Of a stretch of 64,000 nucleotides of DNA, positions 8,233-16,189 are shown piece by piece. How positions within the stretch are numbered: the stretch's first letter is position 1; the number at the start of each line of letters is the position of its first letter. A program made the position numbers and the translations under genes. The notes beneath the pieces are model-generated. The model had not been told where the DNA came from. It saw only the letters and a program-made list of their open reading frames with translations, and ran no database searches. The stretch is from JAPOVO01 sp026708165 (GTDB taxonomy: Bacteria; Chloroflexota; UBA11872; VXNJ01), in NCBI GenBank assembly GCA_965208775.1, contig OZ242360.1, positions 2,418,001 through 2,482,000 on the forward strand, in the 5' to 3' direction.

Positions 8233-8946
8233 ATGTTCTTTTTCGATCCTGTGTACCTGCTATTTCTAGCGCCAGCAATGATCTTTACGTTCTGGGCGCA
8301 GAGCAAAGTCAAGGGGGCCTACAAGGAGTATTCGAAGGTCGCCTCAATTGCCGGGATGCCGGGGCACCGCGCGGCGGCGCATCTATTGAAATCGGTTGGA
8401 ATGCCGCAGGTGGGAATCGAGCCTGTACCCGGCGAGATGACCGATCACTACGATCCGACGAAGAAAGTGCTAAGGCTTTCGGAGGGAGTTTATAACTCCA
8501 GCTCGCTAGCAGCGCTCGCGATCGTGGCGCACGAGGCAGGCCATGCGATTCAGGACCAGGTGCGTTATCCGTTTCTTGTGATGCGCACGGCTATGGTCCC
8601 GGCGACCAATATCGGTTCAAAGCTGGGCTATTTGCTGATGATTGCCGGCATGATGCTGGTCATTTTTGGCGCGGGCCCGTTTGCGCTGCAGATGGCATGG
8701 CTCGGAGTGATCCTTTTCTCGCTGACGCTGGTTTTCACGATCATTACGCTGCCGGTGGAGTTCAACGCGAGCAGCCGGGCGCTGGCGCTTCTGGAAGCAA
8801 ATGGGATTTTGAGTCCGTATGAGAAGGAAGGCGCGAAGAAGGTTCTCGACGCGGCGGCACTGACGTATGTAGCAGCTATGGCAGTGTCGCTGATGACTCT
8901 TTTGTATTTTGTCTTCAGACTTCTCGCCCTCGGAGGCCGCGACTAG
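8233..8946 (+). CDS. YugP-type membrane zinc metallopeptidase
   Basis: A membrane-embedded neutral metallopeptidase family protein of 237 residues. Seen: a hydrophobic N-terminal segment (FFFDPVYLLFLAPAMIFTFWAQ), the zinc site HEAGHAIQDQ (HExxH) near residue 100, two closely spaced membrane segments around residues 135-180, then EFNASSRALALLE carrying a downstream Glu/Asn typical of the family, and a last C-terminal membrane helix. ATG start at 8233. Substrates are unknown; family members are thought to act in membrane protein quality control. Located between fmt and rlmN. Confidence 0.85.
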   Translation: MFFFDPVYLLFLAPAMIFTFWAQSKVKGAYKEYSKVASIAGMPGHRAAAHLLKSVGMPQVGIEPVPGEMTDHYDPTKKVLRLSEGVYNSSSLAALAIVAHEAGHAIQDQVRYPFLVMRTAMVPATNIGSKLGYLLMIAGMMLVIFGAGPFALQMAWLGVILFSLTLVFTIITLPVEFNASSRALALLEANGILSPYEKEGAKKVLDAAALTYVAAMAVSLMTLLYFVFRLLALGGRD

Positions 8947-8986
8947 CAGAGGCCGGCCGTGCCGTCGACTCTGATCCGATGCTGAG

Positions 8987-10099
8987 ATGACCCAGCGGGC
9001 GAGCGTTGTAGATAGCGTTTCGCAGCCGCCGGCGGACGCAGGCGACATCACCGGATCCGACCGCATTCCGCTTACGAGCCTAACTCTGGAGGAATTGCGG
9101 GACCTCGTGGAGGCGATGGGCGAGACTCGCTATCGCGGGGACCAGATAGGCCGCTGGCTGTACAGGCGTTTGGCGACGGAATTCGATCAGATGAGCGATC
9201 TGTCGGCGAAGTTGCGCCGGGACCTGGGGCAGCGCTCTCGGCTCCATGCCTTGAAAATCGCGCGGGTGCTTGACTCCGCTGACGGGGTCACCCGGAAATT
9301 GCTACTGACTGGCAGCGGCGGAGTTTCGGTCGAGTCCGTGCTCCTGCCGAGGCGGCGCGGAATGACGCTTTGCCTGAGCAGCCAGGCGGGATGCGCGATG
9401 CGATGTCCGTTTTGCGCCACAGGTCTGGGCGGGCTTCGACGAAACCTGAGCTCCGGCGAGATCGTCGATCAATATCTGCTCGCCCGACGACTTGCGCCGG
9501 GCGGCGATATCGGGTCGATAGTGTTCATGGGTATGGGCGAGCCGCTAGCGAATCTGAAAAATGTCAAATCGGCCGTCGAGCGGCTTGTTTCAAGCGAGTA
9601 CTGTGGACTGGGCGCGCGCCGGATAACAATATCGACCATCGGTCTCAGGGGGCGTATCCGAAGGCTGGCCGAATGGCCGTGGCGGGTGGGCCTGGCCATC
9701 TCGCTGCACGCGCCGAACGACGAGCTGCGCTGCAGGCTTGTTCCGCCGAGCAGGTCATTCGGTTTGGAGGAATTGATGGCCGAATCGGTGTATTACCAGC
9801 GGAAGACCGGCAGGCGAGTCTCGTATGAATACGTGATGCTGGATTCCGTCAACGATTCGCCGGATCACGCGCGGGCACTCCGAGACCTGGTTGCCGGGCA
9901 GCTATGTCACATAAATTTGATCCCTTATAACTCGGTCGCTGGAACGGGCTATCGAGGATCGCCGCGGGCCGCGATTGAGAGGTTCAGGAAGGCGCTGGAA
10001 TTTGGCGGTGTGCCCGTCACAGTGCGCCGGCCAAGGGGACGGGATATAGCGGCGGCCTGCGGACAGCTTGCCGGAGCGAAGGGTGAGACCGCGTCGTGA
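8987..10099 (+). CDS. rlmN: dual-specificity RNA methyltransferase RlmN (radical SAM)
   Basis: Methylates C2 of A2503 in 23S rRNA and A37 in some tRNAs. Seen: the radical-SAM CxxxCxxC motif in SSQAGCAMRCPFCATG, the GMGEPLAN strand, SLHAPNDELR, and a C-terminal RRPRGRDIAAACGQL segment bearing the catalytic Cys that forms the methyl-thio intermediate. Length 370, slightly long because of about 30 extra N-terminal residues before LTLEELRDLV. The last 4 nt overlap the rpe start, so the two are translationally coupled. Confidence 0.94.
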   Translation: MTQRASVVDSVSQPPADAGDITGSDRIPLTSLTLEELRDLVEAMGETRYRGDQIGRWLYRRLATEFDQMSDLSAKLRRDLGQRSRLHALKIARVLDSADGVTRKLLLTGSGGVSVESVLLPRRRGMTLCLSSQAGCAMRCPFCATGLGGLRRNLSSGEIVDQYLLARRLAPGGDIGSIVFMGMGEPLANLKNVKSAVERLVSSEYCGLGARRITISTIGLRGRIRRLAEWPWRVGLAISLHAPNDELRCRLVPPSRSFGLEELMAESVYYQRKTGRRVSYEYVMLDSVNDSPDHARALRDLVAGQLCHINLIPYNSVAGTGYRGSPRAAIERFRKALEFGGVPVTVRRPRGRDIAAACGQLAGAKGETAS

Positions 10100-10767
10100 T
10101 CAGGATTGCGCCGTCGATCCTGGCGGCTGACTACACCCGGCTGGGTGAACAGGCGGCGGAACTAGAAGGCGCCGGGGCCGACCTCATCCATTGCGACGTG
10201 ATGGATGGCTCATTCGTTCCCGCGATTTCGTTTGGCGGCGGGGTTATCTCGGCGATTGCCAGCAGCTCTCCGGTCCCGCTAGACATCCACCTGATGGTCG
10301 AAAACCCCGCTAAGCAAGTCCGCCTCCTTGCAGGTTTGAAACCGAAAATCATGACGTTTCACGTCGAGGCGGTCGAAGAACCGCTCGACCTGGCTCGTGA
10401 GATACGTTCGGCCGGCGCGCTGGCGGGAGCGGCGATAAAGCCGAACACGCCGATCAAGCGGCTGCTGGAGCTACTGCCCGAGCTCGACCTGGCGCTTGTG
10501 ATGACGGTGGAGCCGGGCAAGGGCGGTCAGCCGTTCATGGAAGAGATGCTGCCGAGGATCGCGACCGTGGCGCGAGCGGTAGCTGAATCGGGTCTGGAGA
10601 CGCTGATCGAGGTCGATGGAGGGATCGATGCGAACACGATAGCGGCGGCATCGGCGGCGGGAGCGGATACTTTCGTTGCAGGTACTTCGGTGTTCGGCGA
10701 CCCGGTAGGGATCGCGGATGCGGTGAAGAGGCTGCGCACTTGCGCGCAGCAGGCGACAGGCTCCTAG
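10096..10767 (+). CDS. rpe: ribulose-phosphate 3-epimerase
   Basis: Interconverts ribulose-5-phosphate and xylulose-5-phosphate in the pentose phosphate or Calvin pathways. A TIM barrel of 223 residues: APSILAADYTRLGEQ at the start, metal-site segments HCDVMDGSFVP and DIHLMVENP, VEPGKGGQPFMEEML, and phosphate-binding EVDGGID and VAGTSVFG at the end. GTG start overlaps the rlmN stop by 4 nt. Its 3' end converges with rpmB and the two stop codons overlap. Confidence 0.94.
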   Translation: MIRIAPSILAADYTRLGEQAAELEGAGADLIHCDVMDGSFVPAISFGGGVISAIASSSPVPLDIHLMVENPAKQVRLLAGLKPKIMTFHVEAVEEPLDLAREIRSAGALAGAAIKPNTPIKRLLELLPELDLALVMTVEPGKGGQPFMEEMLPRIATVARAVAESGLETLIEVDGGIDANTIAAASAAGADTFVAGTSVFGDPVGIADAVKRLRTCAQQATGS

Positions 10768-10979
10768 GCGGCCTTTTCAGTCTTGTAGAGGGTCCTCAAG
10801 CAGCGGGTGCAGATGTTCATCAGCCGCGTGCGGCCCTTAATTGTCACCCGTTTTCGCTGGACGTTGGCGCGCCACCATCGGGGTTTCTTGGGCGCGCGGA
10901 GTGCCCACTTCCCTGACGCCTGGTGGCGTATGTGCCGCCCGGCCTGACGGCCTTTGTTGCAGAGGTCGCAAGACGCCAC
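10764..10979 (-). CDS. rpmB: 50S ribosomal protein L28
   Basis: Large-subunit ribosomal protein, 71 residues. Seen: CDLCNKG at the N-terminus and CTRCLRTL near the C-terminus, giving a CxxC pair typical of the zinc-containing form, separated by a basic stretch (KKPRWWRANVQRKRV) that matches the L28 core. It converges with rpe (4-nt overlap) and diverges from fakA; the 113-nt gap 10980-11092 must hold both promoters. The minus-strand position inside an otherwise plus-strand run is normal for Chloroflexi rpmB. Confidence 0.88.
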   Translation of the reverse strand: MASCDLCNKGRQAGRHIRHQASGKWALRAPKKPRWWRANVQRKRVTIKGRTRLMNICTRCLRTLYKTEKAA

Positions 10980-11092
10980 TGGGTAAAAGCTCCTGGAGTT
11001 TCTGGCAAAATACTGATTTGAAGGGACCAGTCGTGATTATAGCAGCGCCAGCGATTGGCATCGGGTGATCGAAAGTCGGGATCGGGGGACGA

Positions 11093-12748
11093 ATGTCTGA
11101 ATCCAGTTCCGCGGAAACGCAACAAACCTCGGTAGATACGGAGCCGCTGACCACTGGACGAGGGCTTCGAACCGGCCTTCAAGCCGGTCTCGACTGGCTG
11201 AGGGCCAACAGTGAGGCCATCGACCGCCTAAACGTCTTTCCAGTACCGGACGGCGACACCGGGGCGAACATGGTCTTGACTTTCGAAGCCGCGCTCGATG
11301 AGGTTAAAAACACGATCTCCGACTCGCTTTCGGACGTAGCCGGCGCAGCCGCGCGGGGGGCGCTGCTGGGAGCCAGGGGCAACTCCGGGGTCATCTTGTC
11401 GCAAATAGTCGGCGGCATGGCCAAGGGGCTACAAGGACTTTCCGAATGTAGCGCGTTGCAGTTCGCCAAGTCGCTGAACAAGGCCTCCGAGGTGGCCTAT
11501 GACGCAGTCTCGAAACCCGTCGAGGGCACGATGTTGACGGTGATCCGGCACGCCGCGAGCGGGGCCATGGAGGCCGCGGAAGAGGAAGAATCAGTCGAGT
11601 CGGTCATTGCCCAGGCAACTGAATCGGCGGCAAAGTCGGTCGAAGACACGCCCAATCGCCTGGCGGTGCTGAAGGAAGCGGGCGTGGTGGACGCCGGCGG
11701 GCAGGGTGTCTTCATCATTCTCGAAGGACTCCTAAAGTACAGCCGGGGCGAAGAGATCGAGGGTGAGGTTGTGCTCGACCGGTCGGAAGAAACGTTCGCG
11801 GCTTTCGCGCAGGAGCATTCGGGCGACGAGCACGGTTTCTGTACTCAGTTCCTGATTCGGGGTTCGGACCTGGATGTCCCGGCTACGCGAACCGCTCTCG
11901 AATCGATGGCCGACTGGGCGATCATCGTCGGCGATCCGGACCTGGTGCGGGTGCACTTGCACACCGAGCGGCCGGGCGACATCCTCAACTATGGAGTGAG
12001 ACTCGGCGAGCTGGACCGAATCAGCATCGAGAACATGGACTTGCAGCAGGTCGAACACTTCGCGGGCGTGGCTGAACCGTCTGTGCCAGAGGTTGACGAT
12101 TCGAATCTGGTGGCGGTCACGATGGGTAATGGGTTTCAGAACATATTCGCCAGCCTCGGGGCTCGTATAGTCCCCGGCGGACAGACGATGAATCCCAGCG
12201 CGGCGCAAATCCTGGAAGCCGTCGAGGCATGTCCGGGGGATGGCGTGGTGGTGTTACCAAATAACTCCAACGTCGTACTGGCCGCCAAACAAGCCGCCGC
12301 CGAATCCGACAAGGATGTGGAAGTAGTCGAAACGGTTACCGTGCCGCATGGGATTGCGGCGGCACTCGCATACAACCCGAGCGGAGAACTATCCGGAAAC
12401 CGCGACAATATGATCGGAGCGCTTGACGGGGTTACGGTGCTGGAGATAACCAAGGCCGTTCGCGATTCGCAGGTGGGCGGTCTGGACGTGCGCGAGGGCG
12501 ACTTCATCGGACTGCTCGACGGCAAGCTGAGGGCGAGCGGCGAGACGGTCGAAACGGTATTGGACGCACTCTATGAAGAGGTCGGGGATTTCGACGTTGA
12601 GCTGGCGACGATCTACCTGGGCGCGGGGCTCGAAGGGACCGACGCGGGCGTCGTGACGGAGACGCTTGAAGCCGCCTTCCCGGAAGTTGAGTTTGAGATT
12701 GCCGATGGAGGCCAGCCGCACTACGACTACATCATCTCGCTCGAATAG
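11093..12748 (+). CDS. DhaL/DAK-type fatty-acid kinase-like protein (YloV/FakA family)
   Basis: FakA-type proteins phosphorylate fatty acids held by a DegV/FakB partner. Seen: an N-terminal DhaL domain with VPDGDTGANMVLTFEAAL (Asp metal ligands) and GARGNSGVILSQIVGGMAKGL, then VDAGGQGVFIILEGLL. The middle domain carries GHS-like EHGFCTQFLI and a lactate/phosphate-type region, and a DegV-like C-terminal domain follows. Length 551 is typical. ATG start. The C-terminal 44 bases overlap the likely recG start. No FakB gene lies in the window, so the exogenous fatty-acid role is inferred from the family. Confidence 0.88.
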   Translation: MSESSSAETQQTSVDTEPLTTGRGLRTGLQAGLDWLRANSEAIDRLNVFPVPDGDTGANMVLTFEAALDEVKNTISDSLSDVAGAAARGALLGARGNSGVILSQIVGGMAKGLQGLSECSALQFAKSLNKASEVAYDAVSKPVEGTMLTVIRHAASGAMEAAEEEESVESVIAQATESAAKSVEDTPNRLAVLKEAGVVDAGGQGVFIILEGLLKYSRGEEIEGEVVLDRSEETFAAFAQEHSGDEHGFCTQFLIRGSDLDVPATRTALESMADWAIIVGDPDLVRVHLHTERPGDILNYGVRLGELDRISIENMDLQQVEHFAGVAEPSVPEVDDSNLVAVTMGNGFQNIFASLGARIVPGGQTMNPSAAQILEAVEACPGDGVVVLPNNSNVVLAAKQAAAESDKDVEVVETVTVPHGIAAALAYNPSGELSGNRDNMIGALDGVTVLEITKAVRDSQVGGLDVREGDFIGLLDGKLRASGETVETVLDALYEEVGDFDVELATIYLGAGLEGTDAGVVTETLEAAFPEVEFEIADGGQPHYDYIISLE

Positions 12749-15098
12749 CAACGACCTGACTTCCAAACTCAAGGTCCTTGCGCGTGTCCTCGACGCAGAA
12801 CGAGAGCGAGGTTTTCCCGACCGGGCGGTAGTGGGCGGTCTCGGCAAGTTCGTTGCCGGACTGATCTCCACCGACGCCAGCGGAACCCTCTCGCAGGAAG
12901 TCAAGGCGCTCGAAGCTTATGAAGGCATGGACGCTTCGACCAGGGCGTCGGCCGTAGCCGAGGCGATGCAGAGCCTGGGCGGGCGCACCGAGCAGCCCCA
13001 GCGGGCGGCTCCTGGACGGAAAAAAAAGCGAGCGTCCGGCGTCGGCCTCGAATCGCCCGTAACGGACCTGTTTCGGGTTGGGCCGCAGTACGAAAAGCTG
13101 CTGGAAAAGCTCGGCATCGGCACTTATCGAGACATGCTTTTCCATTTTCCGCGCAGATATCTCGATAGATCGACGTTCACTCCCATAGCCGATGTTGAGC
13201 CGGGAGATGCCGTCAACGTGATCGCCGACGTTATCGAGATTGTCAGCCGGAAGTCGCCGCAGCGTCGATTCACGCTTACGGAGGCGCTGCTCAGCGATGA
13301 GTCGGGGGACATCAAGGCAATCTGGTTCAACCAGCCTTACGTCGCTAAAAGCCTTCGAAACAAGAAGGGAGTCGCGTTCTTCGGACGGGCGACGTGGGGA
13401 GACCTAGGCCCCGAATTGCGCGCACCCGAATACGAGTTGGACCTGGGGCGGTCGCTGCATTCGGGACGCCAAGTGCCCGTGTACCGGAGCACCGGCAAGC
13501 TATCGCAGAAGCTGCTGCGGCTCTGGGCCTCGCAAGCGGTTGAGGCGTGCGCGGCGCTGGTTGACGAGTTTCTGCCCGCTCGGATTCTGGAATCGGCGGG
13601 GTTGATCGGCATCGAGGAAGCGCTGAGGTCGATCCACTTTCCAGAAACTCCTGAAGACGCCGTTCGGGCGGTGAAGCGTCTGGCATTCGACGAGCTATTT
13701 CTGCTCCAACTGGGCGTGCTGGAAAGGCGCAGAGACTGGCGTGAGGGCAGCCCGGGCAAGGCCGTAACGGTAGAGCGTGACGACGTACGGAGTTTCGTTC
13801 GTTCCTTGGGGTTTGCGCTAACCGGCGATCAAAAGCAGGCGGTGGCGGAAATCCTCGATGACATCGAACGTCCAATCGCGATGAACCGGCTGCTCCAGGG
13901 AGACGTGGGGTCAGGCAAGACGGTGGTGGCCGCGTCCGCGCTGCTGGCGGCGGCGCTGGCCGGCGCGCAGTCGGCATTCATGGCTCCCACGCAGATCCTG
14001 GCTGAGCAGCATTTCCAGACGTTGACCGATCTGATGTCTTCGTATGGATTCGAGGTCGCGCTGATAACGGGCGCGCTGACCAAGGCGAGGCGACGGAAGG
14101 CTTGGGAGAGGGTCGAGAATGGCGAAGTGCAAATGGTGGTCGGGACGCACGCGCTGGTCGCGGATGAGGCGAGATTTCGCGATCTAAATCTCGTGATCGT
14201 GGACGAGCAGCACCGCTTCGGGGTCCATCAGCGGGCGCGGCTGCGAGGCAAGGGATTCAATCCGCACATGCTGGTTATGACCGCCACTCCCATACCGCGA
14301 ACGCTGGCGTTGACGCTGTACGGCGATCTTGACATAACTCGCATAAGCGAAATGCCGCCGGGGCGCACTCCCGTAAAAACGGCCCTCATCTCGCCGGAGA
14401 TGCGGGTGAAGGCCTATAGATTCGTGCGAGGACAGCTTGCCGCGGGATGGCAGGCGTTTGCGGTGTATCCGGTGATCGACGAGTCGGAGACCCTGCAGGT
14501 GAGGGCGGCCGAGCGGGAGTTCGAAAGGCTGCGCGAGGAGGTTTTTCCGGAATTCGGAGACGGAATAGCGCTGCTGCACGGCCGGATGAGCAACAAGAGG
14601 AAGACCGAGACGATGATTCGTCTCAGGAACGGCGAAATCAAACTGCTGGTCAGCACGGCGCTGGTGGAGGTTGGGGTCGACGTGCCGAACGCGACGGTGA
14701 TGATTATCGAGGGGGCCGAGCGGTTCGGTCTGGCGCAACTGCACCAGTTTCGCGGACGCGTGGGGCGCAGCGATCAGCAGAGCTATTGCCTGCTATTCAG
14801 CGACTCCACCGACGCCGCCGAGAACGAGCGGCTGCAGGCGATGACACACTCGGGCGATGGATTCGCGCTGGCTGAAAAGGACCTGGAAATAAGGGGTCCA
14901 GGGGAGATTCTGGGTTCGCGGCAGAGCGGGCTGCCGGTGTTGAAGGTGGCGAGCTTGTCGGACGTCGATACGCTGGAGCTTGCCCGCAGGGAGGCGGTGG
15001 CGCTGTTCAAACGGGACGGTTACCTGAAGGACCCAGAAAATGCGGGCGTGGCCGAACGGCTGTCGGATTTCTGGGATAGCCTGGCCGAGCTGTCGTGA
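12705..15098 (+). CDS. recG: ATP-dependent DNA helicase RecG
   Basis: Branch-migration helicase acting on Holliday junctions, R-loops and stalled forks. Seen: a wedge/OB-fold domain (about residues 110-250), Walker A GDVGSGKT, the motif Ia segment FMAPTQILAEQHF, DEQHRFG (DExH), MTATPIPRTLALTLYGD and QFRGRVGRSDQQSYC. It carries about 100 extra N-terminal residues, as in other Chloroflexi and Thermotoga RecG. The ATG at 12705 overlaps fakA by 44 nt; an upstream ATG at 12666 is also in frame and no other canonical start occurs before the conserved part. Ends 18 nt before rsmD. Confidence 0.93.
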   Translation: MEASRTTTTSSRSNSNDLTSKLKVLARVLDAERERGFPDRAVVGGLGKFVAGLISTDASGTLSQEVKALEAYEGMDASTRASAVAEAMQSLGGRTEQPQRAAPGRKKKRASGVGLESPVTDLFRVGPQYEKLLEKLGIGTYRDMLFHFPRRYLDRSTFTPIADVEPGDAVNVIADVIEIVSRKSPQRRFTLTEALLSDESGDIKAIWFNQPYVAKSLRNKKGVAFFGRATWGDLGPELRAPEYELDLGRSLHSGRQVPVYRSTGKLSQKLLRLWASQAVEACAALVDEFLPARILESAGLIGIEEALRSIHFPETPEDAVRAVKRLAFDELFLLQLGVLERRRDWREGSPGKAVTVERDDVRSFVRSLGFALTGDQKQAVAEILDDIERPIAMNRLLQGDVGSGKTVVAASALLAAALAGAQSAFMAPTQILAEQHFQTLTDLMSSYGFEVALITGALTKARRRKAWERVENGEVQMVVGTHALVADEARFRDLNLVIVDEQHRFGVHQRARLRGKGFNPHMLVMTATPIPRTLALTLYGDLDITRISEMPPGRTPVKTALISPEMRVKAYRFVRGQLAAGWQAFAVYPVIDESETLQVRAAEREFERLREEVFPEFGDGIALLHGRMSNKRKTETMIRLRNGEIKLLVSTALVEVGVDVPNATVMIIEGAERFGLAQLHQFRGRVGRSDQQSYCLLFSDSTDAAENERLQAMTHSGDGFALAEKDLEIRGPGEILGSRQSGLPVLKVASLSDVDTLELARREAVALFKRDGYLKDPENAGVAERLSDFWDSLAELS

Positions 15099-15116
15099 AC
15101 GAGAAGCGAGGATAGC

Positions 15117-15686
15117 TTGCCGGGCCGCGGGGTTCGCGTGACGGCGGGGTCGGCGCGCGGCAGGACGCTGAGAATTCCGAGACGTTCAGTCACCCGCCCG
15201 ACCTCGGCAAAGCTACGAGAGGCGATGTTTGCTTCGCTCGGCGGTTTCTGGTTCGAGACCGTGGCTGACCTGTTCGCGGGGAGCGGCATCCTTGGTATCG
15301 AGGCCCTGAGCAGGGGGACGACCTTCGCCACGTTCGTCGAGTCGAACCGAGCGGCCGCTTCGATAATCCGCTCGAACCTGGAGAAGTCGGGATTCGCCGA
15401 CCGGTCGGAGGTCGTCGCGCGGCCGGTCGAGGCGTTCTTGCGATCGTGCGACAGCGTGTTCGATCTAGTGCTGGCAGATCCGCCCTATGAGTACGCCGAC
15501 CTGGACGGATTGATAACGTCGGCCTCCATGAGGCTGGTGTCGGAGGGCGGGGTACTAGTGCTGGAGCACGCGTCGCGGCGTCCGCCGCCCGCCGCAGCCA
15601 AGGGATTGGCGCTTTCAAAGACGCGCAATCATGGGGACTCGGCGTTCAGCGTCTATGTCAGGGATTCCGGCGACGATTCCAACTGA
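15117..15686 (+). CDS. rsmD: 16S rRNA (guanine(966)-N(2))-methyltransferase
   Basis: SAM-dependent methylation of G966 in 16S rRNA. Seen: N-terminal RVTAGSARGRTLRIP, RPTSAKLREAMFASL, the SAM-binding DLFAGSGILGIEALSRG and the catalytic LADPPYE (D/N-PPY motif). TTG start, 189 residues, normal length. In most bacteria coaD follows directly, but here coaD is 7.1 kb away at 22800, so the accessory block appears inserted between them. Confidence 0.93.
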   Translation: MPGRGVRVTAGSARGRTLRIPRRSVTRPTSAKLREAMFASLGGFWFETVADLFAGSGILGIEALSRGTTFATFVESNRAAASIIRSNLEKSGFADRSEVVARPVEAFLRSCDSVFDLVLADPPYEYADLDGLITSASMRLVSEGGVLVLEHASRRPPPAAAKGLALSKTRNHGDSAFSVYVRDSGDDSN

Positions 15687-15829
15687 TCCAGATCAGCTTT
15701 GGCTGTCCTGATGTGAGAACTCAAGTTCGAATTGAGTGAGCTATTTCCCGATGGCGATGCTGGCCGTACATCACAATTCCGTGAAGAGAATAGTTGGAGC
15801 GTGACAGACGCGTAACTAAATCCGTCGAT

Positions 15830-15860
15830 TTGCGACAGCGCGCGTCGTTTTTGTTACACT
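15830..15860 (+). promoter_or_regulatory. putative promoter of the structured leader
   Basis: TTGCGA (15830-15835) and TACACT (15855-15860) resemble -35 and -10 boxes with a long 19-nt spacer. An extended -10 TG at 15852-15853 would compensate for the spacing. Transcription would begin near 15867, some 40 nt before the folded element. Confidence 0.4.
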
Positions 15861-15903
15861 GCTACCGCCGTTACGTTTGTATGAATTGACTACATAGAGC
15901 TTG

Positions 15904-16024
15904 CCGTGTGAGGGCGGGCAATTTGTCAGGCCCTCCACGGATTTATGTGGTCTCGTAACGGCAGAGTTACCCGCCTAAGGGGGGCCGCCTAAACGGCGGT
16001 GTTGCCCACCTTAGGGGGTCCACA
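15904..16024 (+). ncRNA. structured RNA leader of unknown class (riboswitch or ncRNA candidate)
   Basis: Seen by hand pairing: hairpin A, CCGTG-t-GAGGGC (15904-15915) with GCCCTC-CACGG (15930-15940). Outer stem P1 is TGTGG (15946-15950) with CCACA (16020-16024). Inside P1 are hairpin B, GTAAC/GTTAC (15955-15970), and a stacked arm CCTAAGG (15974-15980)/CCTTAGG (16009-16015) capped by CCGCC/GGCGG with loop TAAAC (15985-15999). The loop of hairpin A contains GGGCAA (15916-15921), exactly complementary to TTGCCC (16002-16007) in the internal loop of the arm, so a pseudoknot is possible. I could not match it to a known riboswitch class. An intrinsic terminator follows. Confidence 0.55.
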
Positions 16025-16046
16025 AATGAGCAGAGCCTGAATCCAG

Positions 16047-16080
16047 CCGGCTGTCGTCGACAGTCGGTTTTTCCTTTTCC
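16047..16080 (+). terminator. intrinsic terminator after structured leader
   Basis: CCGGCTGTC (16047-16055) pairs with GACAGTCGG (16059-16067), nine pairs including one G-U, with a 3-nt loop, followed by TTTTTCCTTTTCC. This is a textbook Rho-independent terminator placed before the surface-protein gene. It could be the expression platform of a riboswitch or the 3' end of a free RNA of about 210 nt. Confidence 0.75.
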
Positions 16081-16081
16081 C

Positions 16082-16100
16082 GGACAGAGTTCCTCTGTCC
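16082..16100 (+). promoter_or_regulatory. second hairpin in the leader
   Basis: GGACAGAG and CTCTGTCC form a perfect 8-bp stem with a TTC loop, 2 nt after the terminator T-tract. There is no strong T-run after it. It could be a pause or stability element for the downstream mRNA. Confidence 0.45.
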
Positions 16101-16189
16101 CGTATTTAGAAGGCCCGCCACACAGGTGGCTATTGCTATGGATTGCAGCTGCCGTGGGTTACCGGCCGCTAGCAGCAACGGAGGTTGCA

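Noticed and set aside
15946..16024. c-di-GMP-I (GEMM), ydaO, TPP, fluoride or ZTP riboswitch
   Set aside because: Short matches such as GCCTAAAC occur, but the conserved core strings of these classes (for example GACGCAAAGC or CTGAGA) are absent.
15904..16080. 6S RNA, tmRNA, RNase P or SRP RNA
   Set aside because: Size and branching do not fit; hallmark sequences of RNase P and SRP were not found and the stem pattern is branched, not one long rod as in 6S RNA.
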